Below, in pieces: positions 10,673-23,958 of a DNA stretch of 64,000 nt (within the stretch, counting starts at the first letter, position 1; each line of letters starts with the position of its first letter). The DNA comes from Sesamum alatum (Eukaryota; Streptophyta; Magnoliopsida; Lamiales; Pedaliaceae): the NCBI GenBank assembly GCA_034509735.1, contig JACGWO010000011.1, forward strand, positions 13,239,866 through 13,303,865, read 5' to 3'. The notes beneath the pieces were generated by a model. It was not told the DNA's origin and searched no databases. It saw only the letters and a program-made list of their open reading frames with translations. A program made the position numbers and the translations under genes.

Positions 10673-10945
10673 GGAATAATTATATTTACACCCTTGACCT
10701 ATAATCTGTTTATACGAACTATTCCTTCTTTTTGAATGATTACACACACCCACTAAAAATTCAGTATCATTTGCACAAACTATCCTGTATTTTAAAGAAA
10801 TTACACATACATCTCCAAAAACGTCGCATCATTACACAAACTATCCCTAAATTTTGACTATTAGGATGGTTTCTGTAATTATTCAAAAGACAGTGGTGGT
10901 TTCGATAAATAAACCACTGATCAGTGGGTGTAAATGTAATTATCC
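10673..10945. mobile_element. MULE-like MITE directly upstream of the SCPL core promoter
   Basis: Left end GGAATAATTATATTTACACCC and right end complement GGATAATTACATTTACACCC are matching terminal inverted repeats. TATATAAA flanks both sides. The member at 23704-23949 shares the ends and has a perfect 9-bp duplication. Confidence 0.75.
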
Positions 10946-11348
10946 TTATATAAAACCCTAAAAAGGACAAAAGGCTAAATTTTTAACATCGTCACTGTGT
11001 AGATATAAAATAAAATAAAAAATATTGTAACAAAAAATTCGATCGGACAAACTAATCCAAGCGCCGCACTGTTGTGATTTATTCAATTAAATCATCACCA
11101 AATTATTTTTAACTTAAATTTTTTTTAATAGGTGAAGAATTTAGATTAAAAGTAGAGTAATAAGTAAGTATTACTCTTCTGTGCGAGATATTTTCTACTG
11201 CATTGTAAGTATTATTATTATATTATAATAGTAAGGTGTTATTTAAATTTAAATTATGTAATATTATTGGTTAGGATATTATTGTAATTGTTTTTGTTAG
11301 ATATTGGTATTCAATATGTATAATTGCATTAGTTCAATTAATAATGAT
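10946..11348. other. AT-rich intergenic stretch, no gene seen
   Basis: No coding potential and no clear repeat ends. Confidence 0.6.
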
Positions 11349-11830
11349 CCGGGTCGCCAACTCGATCTCGTACGTTCACCTAGATCAGGTACCTTTAACT
11401 CGATCTCGCAAGCTCCCAGACAAGTAACCTGAGAGGAAACATGCACGTGAGACTAGCCGGGAGGGTCCCCGGCATAGACACTCCGATGCTTAAGTCAGAT
11501 GCTGGTCAAGATATATAATGGCGAACTGATAGAAATATTCTGGTCGAATATAACCAATAGTCACTTACCTTAAATGCAGCATGAGCGCGATATATATGTA
11601 GCACCAAGTGTTCGTACCTGTACGGTCCACGTGGCTTCGTGTGCTTCGTCCGATATATCTTAGTATCAAAGGTCTCCTTTTGGACACTTGGCCTCGAATA
11701 TGGGCCGGGTCGTTAGATCGGGTCAGGTTGCCGCACCCAACCCGTTAAGCTCATGGGCGACCCGCGGCATTATTCATGATTTTGGGGCCCTCTTGAGGGT
11801 ATTTCAGTCTTTTGCTATTTCATGAGATTG
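11349..11830. mobile_element. Solo-LTR-like sequence
   Basis: This block is much richer in GC than its surroundings. It contains 'ctccgatgcttaagtcag', a phrase commonly seen in LTRs of plant retrotransposons, followed by a TA-rich box (11588-11600). No coding sequence adjoins it. The ends are not resolved. Confidence 0.45.
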
Positions 11831-12789
11831 TATCCCCATCAAATAAAATTAATAATTTTCAATTAAAAAAATATTATATTAAAGATAATCCAAAGTCAAA
11901 GTGTATTTAACCCTAGAAAATTGGATACGACATCGAATCTGAGAGATGCAGTGTTGTGATTTACTCATTCAAATCGTGATGGGGCGTAGCATTTATTGAA
12001 ATCTGACGGCTTTATTGCCATGGACTTTAATTAATTGTTTTTTGGCGTTCGATATTAATTTGAAACAAATTGCAGTTGGAAGAAACTGGTAAAATTAAGA
12101 GAATAAATCATAAACTCCAATAATATTATCTTTTTATATCTAAACGAAATCGAAATACTAATAAAACAACATTTAATTGTTCGGAAAAAGAAATAAGTTT
12201 AACAAATACAAGTTGAATATATCCTTTAAATTCCGCAATGCATTTTAAATTTGTCTTTGAATATAAGTTACTAAACAATGAGTTTCTCATAAATATTGAG
12301 AAATAAAGATGATCGAAAATAACAAAAAATATTATAATCAAGTTTGATAAGTGAAAAAGAAAAATCAATTAGTTAAAATAATGAGAAAAAAAATATGTTG
12401 ACTGAGATTCATGCAAATTCTTTTTATTTTATATTTTGCATTTTAATACCTAAACATAAAATACATTTATTGCATTTGATTTTCTTTTTGAATAATTAGT
12501 AGTTGTTTTGTTAATATTTGATTTTTGTTTAGTTATAACACGGTATTTTTTAATAATGGCAAATTATTAAAGTACATGAGTTTTTTTAACCCCTAATTAG
12601 TGGAATATTCCTTCGACTTTAATTAGATTCCATTAAATTTAACGATTAGGAATTATAGTGAGATCTATTTAAAATATAAGAGACTATTATGGTACATTTT
12701 GGATATGAGGGACTAAAATAGGATAAAAAGTGAAGATTAATGACTAATCAAGAGATTTGGCCAGAAAGAAAATAGAGATACTGTTAAAA
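11831..12789. other. AT-rich intergenic stretch, no gene seen
   Basis: Only short chance reading frames on both strands. Part of 12577-12789 resembles the 'wax and wane' repeats further on. Confidence 0.6.
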
Positions 12790-13836
12790 CACGAGAAGAA
12801 ATAGCTATTACAAGATGTCTTTTTTTTTTTTTCTTTTTTACGGTGGGATTAACTTTGCAAAATTTTCCTAAAGTGTGAGATTAATATTGGCTATTTCAGG
12901 AAGTGTGGAACTAATATTGCAAACTATCATATATTTTGGGACCAAAATTACAATTTTATCTCTCTCTCTATATATATATATATATTAGGTTAGGAGTATT
13001 TTAATCTTATGGGCAAATTCTTTGGAGCTGGTTTGATAAATCTATGTTGCAAAAGGTTTTAAATCCTTTTACTCTGATGATAGTTATATTTTGTTAAATT
13101 ATTGAAAAAAATTCATTTTTAACCATGACTAATTGTTATGGTTAAAAGTAAATAACTGTAATAAATAGTTATTCACCACAATCACACAATGATTGTTGGT
13201 TGTGGTCTTTGCCATTGTGGCTAATTTTGCACAAAAAAAATAAAAATATGGGACAAAAATTAGTGAGTTCAAAAGGCATGGGACGAAACTTGCAAAGGAC
13301 CCTATAGATTGGGACTAATATTGTAATTTTTTTCTACTTTTTACCCCCAAAATCTGTTGTTGCTAATTTCCCCGTTTTCAACCGGTCCCACTAGCACGTG
13401 GCCTTTTCGTCACATTTTTAAAGGTAGAACTAATTTTGCCCAAAATAATAAAAATATGGGACTAAAATTGGCTATTTCCAAAATCATGAGACAAAACTTG
13501 CAAACAACCTTTATAATTTGGGACTAATACTGCAATTAACTCATTTCGTTACTGTAGTACCTTTTCAAGCTAATTCTTAAATTGTGGTATCAATACTGCA
13601 AGGTATTCTAAATTATGGTACTAAAATTACAATTTTCTAAAAAATTGAGCTTGGGAAAGTTTTTCTTTCTCTTAAATGCAATGAACAGAGAGTCATTTTC
13701 AAGTACACATGTACATATATAATAGCATATAAATACTTAAACTAACAAAATGTATCTCTCTTTTCTATTCTATTTTCCTCACAATTCAAGGCGTTATAGA
13801 AATAAGAGGAGAAGAATAATATCCATTTAAGAACAC
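12790..13836. repeat. Foldback repeat family, copy 1
   Basis: Multiple direct and inverted phrases such as 'gggactaatattgcaatt' and 'atgggacaaaacttgcaaa'. From about 13250 to 13839 it aligns with 33700-34344, including the non-repetitive tail 'caaggcgttata-aaataagag-gaagaataat'. A remnant of the CACTA-type MITE family is embedded at about 13100-13205. Confidence 0.7.
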
Positions 13837-13839
13837 TTA

Positions 13840-14612
13840 GGGCATGATTGGTATGAGGGAATGCATTGGAATGGAATGAACATTCCTAATCTTATTCCAA
13901 ACACATGTTTGGTATAATTTAGGAATAGCAATAGCCATTCCTTTGGGAATGCCCATTCCCATAAATATGGGATTAGGCATTACTCACCCATGGTTTTAGC
14001 TATTCCCAATAGTTTGGGAATAGATTTTGTTTTTATATACTGCTAAAATAATTTTTAATAAAATTATAGTTGCGAGATTTATAGTCACAAAATTATATAT
14101 TATTTCAATACATTAAAATAAATGAATATCAATATAAAATATTTAAATATGTGGTTTTTAGAAAATATAAATGTAAAATATAAAAAAAATTCTTAAATAT
14201 TTTATTAAATATAATATAAAATTATTAACATCTTTATAGGCATTTTACCAGATATTACTATAAGCATAAGCATTTACCAAATAATAAGTATTTTTTTAAA
14301 AAATTTAAATATATGAAAACGTCCAACAATATATATATATTATAAATTTATAATTAATTTAATATTTCAAAAATAATATTCCTTATGTCATTAATGAGAC
14401 GTAGCTTAGTTGTTTTTTATTTTAATTTTTAAGTTTCATTATTAAAAAATATATAAATGAGTAATTTGAAAGTTTTGATTCAATTCTCCTTTCATTCCTT
14501 TGTATACCAAACATAGGAATGGTATACCAAAATCATTCCATTCCTACTTTTATTCCATTCCTAATTTCATTCCATTCTCACTCAATTCCATTCCTATATA
14601 CCAATCATGCCC
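13840..14612. mobile_element. Non-autonomous PIF/Harbinger element, TTA target duplication
   Basis: Ends GGGCATGATTGGTAT and its complement ATACCAATCATGCCC, flanked by TTA at 13837-13839 and 14613-14615. Internal 'ggaatgga/attccattcc' tracts form further inverted repeats. 773 bp, no transposase. The homologous locus at 34334-34350 lacks the element and has a single TTA ('gaacacttatag'), a related empty site. Confidence 0.88.
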
Positions 14613-14615
14613 TTA

Positions 14616-16298
14616 TAGAATTAGAGGTTGATCTGCAAATTGCTAACAAATTTATAATCGTTTTATAACTTATGCATTTATCATTGAAAATGATATTTAA
14701 ATTAAAACTTTGCATTGAACAATGAAAGAACTTCTTGGATTGTTATTATTGCCCGCTGTTAACACATACCCGCATCATCATCGTCTTTATCATGAGATAC
14801 ACTATTAGGATTATTCTAGAAAAACAAAAAATCTTCATCTCCCAAATCATGCTTGCGAATGTGTTGTTTATTGCCATGGAGCTAAGACAAAAGCGACTTG
14901 ATCTGGTCCATGACACTTTTTTGGTTATTTTAATAATTTATTGATTATTTGTTATAATTATTAATTAATTAATAAATATAATTAAATTTTAACTAATTAT
15001 AATCATTAATAAATTTAAACATTTACACACCAAAAAACTACAATAATCACAAATGTTAAAAATGATCGGCCGTCTCATATGTGCGTTGATGCCGTTGCTG
15101 CCGAGACCTTTTTATTTTCTCACCCACATTCTGTACTAACTCATTTTGTTCATTATCATAATTGTCGGTATTAATATGCAACCGATTAGATAATATTGTA
15201 GAATTAAACACTCCACCTAATCATGATATGCACTGAACGTCAAGGGTTAGATGTCAAAACCTCATGATAAGAGGTGAATGCAAATAACACAATCAACTTC
15301 TAGTATGGTAAATAGATCTATCTCTTTTAATATATTTTTAGATCTGAAATTTTTGGTGATGGAGAATAAATTAGGGGCAAACAATCCAACCACGCTTATA
15401 ATACGTGACAAATTTCAAGTTAGAAATTTCTTCTGTCTCAGTTCAGTTGAAGGACCCTTCTTACAATGTTTGTCATGTTTTTTACCCCTCCAATATTAAT
15501 TATTTACATGTGGATTACATTTTCTTGTCGAGATCAATTTAGTAAATATATGTGACTCTAAAGTATGTGGTCTCTTTAGGCTAAATTACACTTTTGTTTT
15601 CTATACTTGGGTCAAAATCGATTTTGGTTTCTAAATTTTTTGAAGCATGATTTCTATCTTTAATCTTTATAAATTGTTATGTTGGTCTCTAAATTTTGCG
15701 AGGCACAGGTTTGATTCATAATCTTTACAAATTGTTATAATTTTGATTTGTCCAGTTTCATCATTCTCAACATCTTTAACGTCCCCAGATTTAGTGATTG
15801 AACCAAAATCACAAAAATTTAGGGTTAGAAAAACGACTTTTTTTGTCCTTTGATGGATTTTTCCTCCATCACTCTTGTGTATTAATTTAATTATATTTTC
15901 AATACTTACATATATTAAAAAGTAACATCTTAAAAAGAGAAGTAACTTAATTATTTTTGTGGTAAATAAAAAATAAGAAAAGACAAATTAGTGTAGCAAC
16001 TCTTCTTGAACACATGAGTATGGAGAAGAGGTAACTGCACCAACCCACCAACTTAATTTAAATTGTTGTTCTAACCACAGAAACAAACGGGTCAACGATC
16101 CATGGATAAAGGAAACTAAATCGATCTTTTTTGTTATTAGGTGGCTATCACGTGATGTGCATGTGTGGTGTTTGTCAGCGTCTATCATTTAATTTGGATT
16201 CTTGTCAGTCCAAACGGGTATTTGTTTATATTTTTATTTTCGATCTAAATTTTAGAAGTAGTATTTAGAGTGAAAATATATGTGTTTATAAGTGTTGT
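14616..16298. other. Intergenic stretch, no gene seen
   Basis: AT-rich, with short chance reading frames only. 15570-15850 holds one arm of a foldback repeat ('tttggtctctaaattttg') without a clear partner. Confidence 0.55.
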
Positions 16299-16309
16299 TA
16301 TTGAAAATG

Positions 16310-16763
16310 ATTAAATGCATTTTTGGTCCCAATTTAGGTTATTTGGTGCTTTCGTCCTTTAACTTTTTCGGGTAGCATTTTGGTCCTGTATCTTTTTTAT
16401 TTTTGCAATTTCAGTTCTTTTGTTCGCTGGAGTTTACCTCACTGGCGAGAAGGGTGAACTCCGATGAAAAAAAGGACCAAAATCGCAAGAAATGAAAAAA
16501 AAAAACAGGACCAAAATGCTACTTTATAAAGTTAAAGGACTAAACTGCTGACAGAAATGGGCCAATAGGAACAAAAACCCCAATTTCAAAATGCCATGTG
16601 AGAGGCACATGCATTTTTTCCAGCGATAATGGTGAACTTCGGCGAAAAAAAGGACTAAAATCACAAAAATTAAAAAGATGAAGGACCAAAATGCTACCTT
16701 AGAAAGTTAAAGGACGAAAACGCCAAATAGCCTAAGATACAGGACCAAAAATGCATTTAAGCC
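16310..16763. mobile_element. Foldback MULE-type MITE with ~11-bp target duplication
   Basis: Nearly the whole 454 bp is an imperfect inverted repeat: 'tgcatttttggtccc' at the left pairs with 'aggaccaaaaatgca' at the right. TATTGAAAATG is present at both 16299-16309 and 16764-16774. The 9-11-bp duplication suits Mutator-like elements. Confidence 0.8.
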
Positions 16764-16944
16764 TATTGAAAATGTACTGATTTGATATCACGATTCAAAT
16801 ATGAAACAGAATCTCATTAATTAATCTGAACATATTCTTATTTCGTTAGAAAATTTATACAAAATCGAAAACACATATTTTTCATTGAAAATTAAAAACT
16901 GAAAATGAAAACACAAACAAATAGCCATTTTCTGGAAATGATGC

Positions 16945-17244
16945 CGAAACTATGGTTAATTACCAAGGTTAAAGTCAAAACTCATGACGGATCCGAATCA
17001 ACCACAGAAGCGTAATTACTATTAGTGATTGTTTCTGCAAATGATACTGAAACATTTGCTACAGCTAAAAATTGTGGCTAATATTTTGGACATTGGGAAA
17101 ATCATAACGAATTTGATTAAATCATGGTCAAAACTTAAATTTCGCATTGATTTTGTTTAACCGCGATACATAGTATTGTTTTACTATGATTTTTGAACCG
17201 TAGTGATTTATAGTGTAGGAATAATCAAATTCTTTTTTGTAGTG
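16945..17244. mobile_element. CACTA-type MITE remnant
   Basis: Shares the 'ccatggctaaaa/ccacgatttttagcc'-type interior with the intronic members and ends TTTTTTGTAGTG at 17244. The left terminus is not recognisable. Confidence 0.55.
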
Positions 17245-17949
17245 TTGGGATAAATTGGAATGGATATTTTTTTAATAACTTTTTGTTTAAATTGCTATCG
17301 AGTAGAGAAAAATACTCAATTTGATTAATTGATTACCTGATATTTTTAAGAAATAATAAAATATAAGCAAATTTAAATTTAAAAAAAGAGAATTATTTAT
17401 TATTACTAATAAAATAGTAAAGTAGAAAAGAGAATGATATATGAGTTGATTGATTTACTTGTCAAGTTATTAATATTATGAATTGGATAATTCTATCTAT
17501 TAACTTAAATTAATTGTTATGTTGTACTATTCTTCTGAACTTAATAAGTTGATACTATAATTTGGTATTTTTTTATAATATTTAAAAGAGATAAAATGAC
17601 ACCATGCATAGAAATTACCATTTATAAGTACTAGCAATCGATGCACATGATATGCATGAATAAATAAATAAAATTGATAAAAATATTAATATATATTAAT
17701 TAATGTGTTTAAATTACATATGGTGGTCAATTTTATTACGTATATGATCTATTTTAGATTAAAATTTAGTAAATCATTAACATATATTTGTTAACTGTGT
17801 GATCTAAAATGATATTATGCAAATAATTAAGTAAATATTTTAAAAATTAATTTACAAAAACACTTAATGGATGAGCATAATCTATCTACACTATTATAAA
17901 AGAATATGTTGTTTTCCTCTAATAAATTATGATTATCTCATATTTCAAT
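17245..17949. other. AT-rich stretch before the copia element, no gene seen
   Basis: No coding potential and no 5' LTR could be found, so the adjoining copia element is 5'-truncated. Confidence 0.55.
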
Positions 17950-17959
17950 CATATTTTTC

Positions 17960-20900
17960 CATAGAAGAGGAATGTCTGGACATTGGTCTCGTACCTGTCG
18001 TACCGCACAACACCTAGTTAAATTGTACCAGGCTTCTCTGAAAGCGAAGGGTAAAGAAGTTGAGACTAATTTTGCTGAGGCAAGAATCTCAGACAATACC
18101 CACATAGATGTATCTGATTTTTTTTCAGTCTATTAAAAATGATGACAAAGATCTCCCTGAGCTTCCTCTAAAGTTTGGAGACATTCCTGAGGATTTCAAC
18201 ATGATTATTGATTAGATATGCATGTGTTATTGGCATATTTTTGTTATTCAATAATGTTTATTTCAGTATGTTTTGGTATTTCATTCATCGTTATAATGCT
18301 TTTACGTTTTATGAATGAAGTTTTTCCTTTACTTATTCTATGTTTATTTGAGTTATATAGAATGGATCAAGCCATTACAAAATGGTTTTCATATTGAAAC
18401 TATGAATAAGGATGACATCGAATATTTATGCCTTACATCATTTAAGACTAGCCAGAAGCAAGTCTTAGAAAGAATAAGAACATATACACCTGGTTTATAT
18501 GGCAAGTGATAAGCTCCATTGAAACACACGGTATCACTAACCCGCAGTTAGTCGATCAAAGTATTTTTACGTTGTGGCATGATAGACTCGGTCACCCAGG
18601 TAAAACAATGATGCATATGATTGAAAATTCACATGGACACCCACTAAAGGACCTAAAGTTCCTTACTAAAAGTGATTTTACATGTGCAACTTGTTCTCTT
18701 GGAAAATTAATTACAAAGCCGTCTATGACAAAAGTGAATTTGGAATCCCCCATATTTCTTTAACGAATTCAAGGAGACATATGTGGACCAATAACACCGT
18801 CATGTGGACTATTTAAGTACTTTATGGTGTTAATTGATGCATCAACACATTGGTCACATGTAAGGTTGCTATCAACACGGAATGTTGCATTTGCAAGACT
18901 TCTAGCTCAAATTATTAAATTGAGAGCTCATTTTCCTGATTATCCTATTAAAAGGATCAGGTTAGATAATGGGGGAGAATTTACTTCTAAGTCCTTCAAT
19001 GATTATTGTCAATCCATTGGGATAACTGTGGAGCATCCAGTTGCTCATGTACATACTCAAAACCGCCTGGCAGAGTCGTTAATTAAGCGGTTACAGCTAA
19101 TAACTAGACCATTATTGATGCGGTCGCAACTACCTTCATCGGCATGGGGTCATGCAATTTTGCATGCAGCGAGTTTAATTCGACTTAGACCCACCGCTTA
19201 CCACAAATTTTCCACATTACAATTGGTCTCCGAAAGAGAACCAAATATTTCTCATTTAAAAGTATTTAATTGCGCGGTGTATGTCCCGATACCTCCTCCT
19301 CCACGAGCTAAAATGGGGCCACAAGGAGACTGAGAATTTTTGTTGGGTTTGAATCTCTACCAATTATTAAGTATCTAGAACCAATGACCAGTGATCAATT
19401 TACAGCTAAGTACTTAGATTGTCATTTTGATGAGATAATATTCCCGGCTTTAGGGGGAGAAGATAAGGAAATTATAAAGAAAGATATTGCATGGGATGTA
19501 ACATCTATGTCTTTTATGGATCCGAGGACGAATGACACTGAACTTGAAGTTCAACGGATCATACATTTGCAAAGTATTGCGAATAGGCTACCAGATGCGT
19601 TTACAGATACCAAAAGGGTCACAAAATTACATATTCCAGCTGAAAATGTTCCAGCTCGTTTAGAAGTCCCTGAACCGACTCTTAATCAATCAGAGACATC
19701 TGAGTCACAAATACGCCGGAAGTGTGGTAGACCACTTGGCTCTAAAGATGTAAACCCTCGAAAGAGGAATGAACATGTTGTCTCAATTAATAATGATGTT
19801 GATGTAGCCACCTGTAATGTCTCTAAGGATAAAATCCCTGAAGTGATTTTACCTAAAGAATTTGAATGCAATGAGCAAGATCTCGAAGATAATTACGAGA
19901 TGTCTATTAATTATGCTCACAATAGTTTCGATTGATATAGAAATGAAGTCAAAATCGATGAGATTTTTGCTTATTTTGTAGTCGTCGAAATTATGGACGA
20001 AGATGATAACGATCCTCAAAGTATGGAGGAATGTAGACACCAAAATGATTGGAAAAGTTGGAAGGAGGCAATACAAGTTGAGCTTGACTCGCTGAATAAG
20101 CGAGAAGTATTTGGACCTATAACTCCAACACCAAAAGGTGTCAATCCAGTTGGCTATAAGTGGGTGTTTGTACGAAAAAGAAATGAACGAAATGAAGTTG
20201 TATGGTATAAAGCTAGACTTGTGGCCCAAAGCTTTACTCAAAAGCCAGAAATTGATTATACTCAAACGTATTCACTTGTAGTGGATGCAACCACACTTAG
20301 GTTTCTAATCAGTTTAGCAGTAATTCAACAACTGCAAATACAACTCATGGATGTGGTCACTGCATATCTGTATGGGTCATTGGATACAGATATATACATG
20401 AGAATTCCAGAAGAATTGAAAATGCCTGAAGCATTGAAGTCAAAACTCCGTCATATGTACCCCATCAAATTGAAAAGGTCCTTGTATGGACTTAAACAAT
20501 CAGGACGTATGTGGTACAATCGTCTTAGTGAGTATTTAATAAATAAAGGGTTTTGTAATAATCAAATAAGTCCATGTTTATTCATAAAGAGTACAAAGTC
20601 AGGATGTGCAATCATAGCTGTGTATGTTGATGCTTTGAATATCATTGGATCTCCTGAAGAGATTCGACATGCAGCTGATTACTTAAAAAGTGAGTTTAAG
20701 ATGAAAGATTTGGGTAATACAAAGTATTGTCTCGGCCTGCAGTTCGAACATACTAAAGGTGGAATTTTCATTCATCAATCAAAACTATACAGAAAAGGTA
20801 GTTTGATCACTTGATGTTAAAAGGGATTCTTTCTGTCCTCGAGCAGATAATGATGAGATTTTGGGTCCAGAAGTACCATAAGTGCAATTGGTGCATTGAT

Positions 20901-21547
20901 GTATCTTACTAATAATACCCGACCAGATATAGCTTTTTCAGTTAATCTACTAGCAAGATATAGTTCAACACCAATAAAGAGACACTGAAATGGTGTCAAA
21001 CACATTCTGCGCTACTTGCGTGGAACAAGTGATGTGGGACTATATTTTAAATCTAGAACGATGCCAAAGCAACCAATTTTTAGTTGGTTATTCAGGTGCG
21101 GGATATTTATCTGATCCACATAAAGCCATATCTCAATCTGGATATTTATTCATGTATGGCGGAACGGCTATTTCATGGCGTTCAACCAAACAAACTTTGG
21201 TAGTCACCTCATCAAATCATGCAAAGTTAATTTCACTATATGAGGTTGGGCGTGAATGTGTATGACTTAGGTCACTGATACATTATGTTCATGAATAATG
21301 TGGACTAGAATCAATTGAGAAATATCCCATGGTAATAAATGAAGATAATGCGGCTTGTATCGTCCAATTCAAGGAAGGATATATTAAATGTGACAGAACC
21401 AAGCACATATCACCAAAATTTTTCTCCACTCATGAGCTTCACGTGGAAGGCAAAGTTGATGTTAAACAGATTCCATCAAGTCAGAACTTAGCAAGATTTA
21501 TTTACGAAGTCATTACCAACAAAAGTGTTCAAGCAGCTCATACATAA
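17960..21547 (+). pseudogene. copia gag-pol polyprotein remnant
   Basis: 17965-18200 keeps the end of a gag zinc knuckle (GHWSRTC). 18506-18763 is the pre-integrase region with HxxxGHPG and CxxC. 18824-19333 is the integrase core with RLDNGGEFTS and a stop at 19333. 19384-19935 is the integrase C-terminal and linker region. 19993-20814 is the RVT_2 reverse transcriptase. Its YVDD box reads YVDA, losing a catalytic Asp. 20990-21265 is RNase H, where the usual YADA motif reads YSGA. 21329-21547 is the tail. Frames change several times, so no full-length protein is possible. Confidence 0.88.
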
Positions 21548-21700
21548 TATTGGCATGCGACGCCTGAAAAATATTTGCCCGAATTGAGGGGGAGATTATA
21601 CAACTGTACTCTTTTCCTTAGCCTTGGTTTTTGCGCATTGGATTTTTCCAGGCAAGGTTTTTAACGAGGCAGGATGTATATAATAAGTATGTGTGCATTC

Positions 21701-22067
21701 AAGGGGGAGTATTATAAATATATTGTAAATACATATTATTATGTATGAATGCACACACCTCTTGGTATTTTTCCCATAATGTCTCTAACCTTTTGTAATC
21801 CCCATTATGTTTGTAATTATATTTATTTAATATTTTAGTTTGTAACAATATTTTGGTGGCCTATAAATACCACCATGTATTCATTTGTAAGGTAGCTTTG
21901 GAAATATAAGATTAGAAGTTTTAGAAGAGAATTTTATTCTTGTCTTTCTCATATATAGTTAGGAGTGAAAGACCAATAAACTTAGAATTTTTCTAAGTTT
22001 ATAACAATCTTGATTATTGCTAGCTTTAAATTTTTAGCTTTGATGCTTTGCATCTTCAATATTTACA
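21701..22067 (+). mobile_element. Polypurine tract and 3' LTR of copia element 1
   Basis: Polypurine tract AAGGGGGAG at 21701-21709 is followed by an LTR beginning TATTATAAATA (expected TG start mutated). A TATA box 'cctataaatacc' lies at 21860-21871. The 3' limit near 22067 (...TTTACA) is inferred. Confidence 0.65.
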
Positions 22068-23319
22068 TATAAAAATAGAAATCAATGACCTATGAGTCTA
22101 TATATATATATATATATATATATAGAAGATAGTAGAAAAGAAAAAAAGAAAATAAAGAACATATTAATTGCATGTTTCTTATTAAGACCAAATTGTGGAG
22201 AAACATATCAACATATTAGTTTTTTAGAGAGGTTTTAAACTTTTAGTTGGGTTTTAATTTGTAGAGAAAAAAAGAAAAAGAAAAGAAAAAATTGGTGCGA
22301 GAACATGAGTGATTATAGCAAGAATGCATATTTGGTACTTTATAAAATTGGTATGAGAACTACCAATAAGATTGTGAATTTTCAATTTTTGTCCTCCACA
22401 AATAATTAATTCATCTTATAGAAAAAAATCAATAAATATATTTAAAAAAAACACAAAGGGCAATTATTATGAAAACATATAAATAACTTTCATATTAGAC
22501 ACAAAACAATAATTTTTTTATAATTAGTATAGATAGATAAAAGTTATCAAAAGAAAACATAGTTTTATATCTTTTGCTGCCACAACTTTTTTCACACTTA
22601 AATTATAAAAGAGAAACAGATTTTCAATTTTGGATACTCGACTTTAACGGGTACCCAATTAGTCAGTTATCTAACTTTATCAAATTTGTGTCAAGTACCA
22701 AAATATGCTATCCAAAAAATCAAGTAGCCATCTGAACAATCCGAAACCTAATGGGGCGTTTCGTTTTATTTGCAAAAGTTAATTTCTAGTTTGAATTATT
22801 TTAAATTTTGAAAATTTATTTGTTTAGTCCAATTTCACTGGGAAGATCCATTTTCAATAAATTTGCAATTTAATCGACTGAACACACATTTTCAAATCAC
22901 CCTTCTGGATCTCATCATGATTTAGTAAAAGAAGACATAACAAAATAAAAACAATGTTATATTATATGTTTAAAATACAATATTTACAAAATACGTTTAT
23001 AATAAATCAAATTCTTATATCTCACACCTATAAACTTAAATTTAAAAATATATAATCAAAATATATTTTTATTTTTCGTACAAAAATCAGTATAATATTT
23101 TTATCCAATTATAATAGTGCTGAAAACCCAGCCCATTCCCAACCCTGTCTCATTTGTCAATGTAAGATTCACGAGAAGTAGAAGTCTTTTTTTTTTTTTT
23201 TATTCCATTATAAGTCCTTTGTACTCTATGTATAATTTTATATTAAAAACCCGATTTGAAATGGCCGGACCCAAAACTTGGAAAGGAAGAAGAGGAGGAA
23301 ATTGACCGCAACATTTTAA
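22068..23319. other. AT-rich intergenic stretch, no gene seen
   Basis: Contains a (TA)n microsatellite at about 22098-22124. Nothing coding is supported. Confidence 0.6.
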
Positions 23320-23639
23320 CATACTAAAACAATATAATATTTAACCATGGTTAATTATCATGGTTAATACTAAATAGTTATAGTAAATAATTATTGATCA
23401 CGGCCATATAATAATTGTCGGCCATGATTTTTATGAGCGTGGCTGAAACATTTGCCATGGCTAAAAGTCATAGCGAATGTTTTTACCACGGCTCTTAGCC
23501 GTTACAAATATATTTTTTATAGTGAAAAAATTAATTTTTGTATCGATTTTTTATTTAATCATAGCTAATAATAACTATTTACCACGATTTTTAACCATGG
23601 TCATTAAATATGCATCCAATAATTTATTTTTTTCTAGTG
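23320..23639. mobile_element. CACTA-type MITE, same family as the intronic ones
   Basis: The interior aligns closely with 9840-10161, sharing 'attgatcacggccat' and 'aatgtttttaccacggct'. The left end reads CATACTAAAACAAT (decayed) and the right end TTTTTCTAGTG. No clean target duplication. Confidence 0.75.
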
Positions 23640-23703
23640 ATATTTACCTGTAATAATTAATGTCTCTAAATATAGTTTTAATCACTTCACTGAAAAAATA
23701 AAT

Positions 23704-23949
23704 GGATAATTACGTATATGCTCCCTGAACTATGATATATTTACTAAAAAATATTTGTAATTTTTGCATAATTACAAAAACCATCGCATTAATGTAATAA
23801 TATTGACGCTTTTGAAAAATGTATATGAAAGTAAGAGTGATTTGTGTAAATAAGGTAGACGTTTTTTATAAATATATGTGTAATTATTTAAAATACAAAA
23901 GTGATTTTTGTTAACAATTATAGATTAAGGGTGTAAACATAATTATTCC
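23704..23949. mobile_element. MULE-like MITE with perfect 9-bp target duplication
   Basis: Starts GGATAATTACGTATA, ends GTAAACATAATTATTCC. AAAATAAAT occurs at 23695-23703 and again at 23950-23958. 246 bp, non-coding. Confidence 0.85.
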
Positions 23950-23958
23950 AAAATAAAT

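Larger units (their letters stand above)
17950..22067 (+). mobile_element. Decayed Ty1/copia retrotransposon, 5'-truncated
   Basis: Domain order is gag zinc-knuckle remnant, pre-integrase, integrase, reverse transcriptase, RNase H, polypurine tract, 3' LTR: the copia order. No 5' LTR is seen. It is the same family as the element at 35.7-38.3 kb, as shown by shared RT and RNase H reading and by the same 'caagggggagtattataaa' junction before the LTR. Confidence 0.88.
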
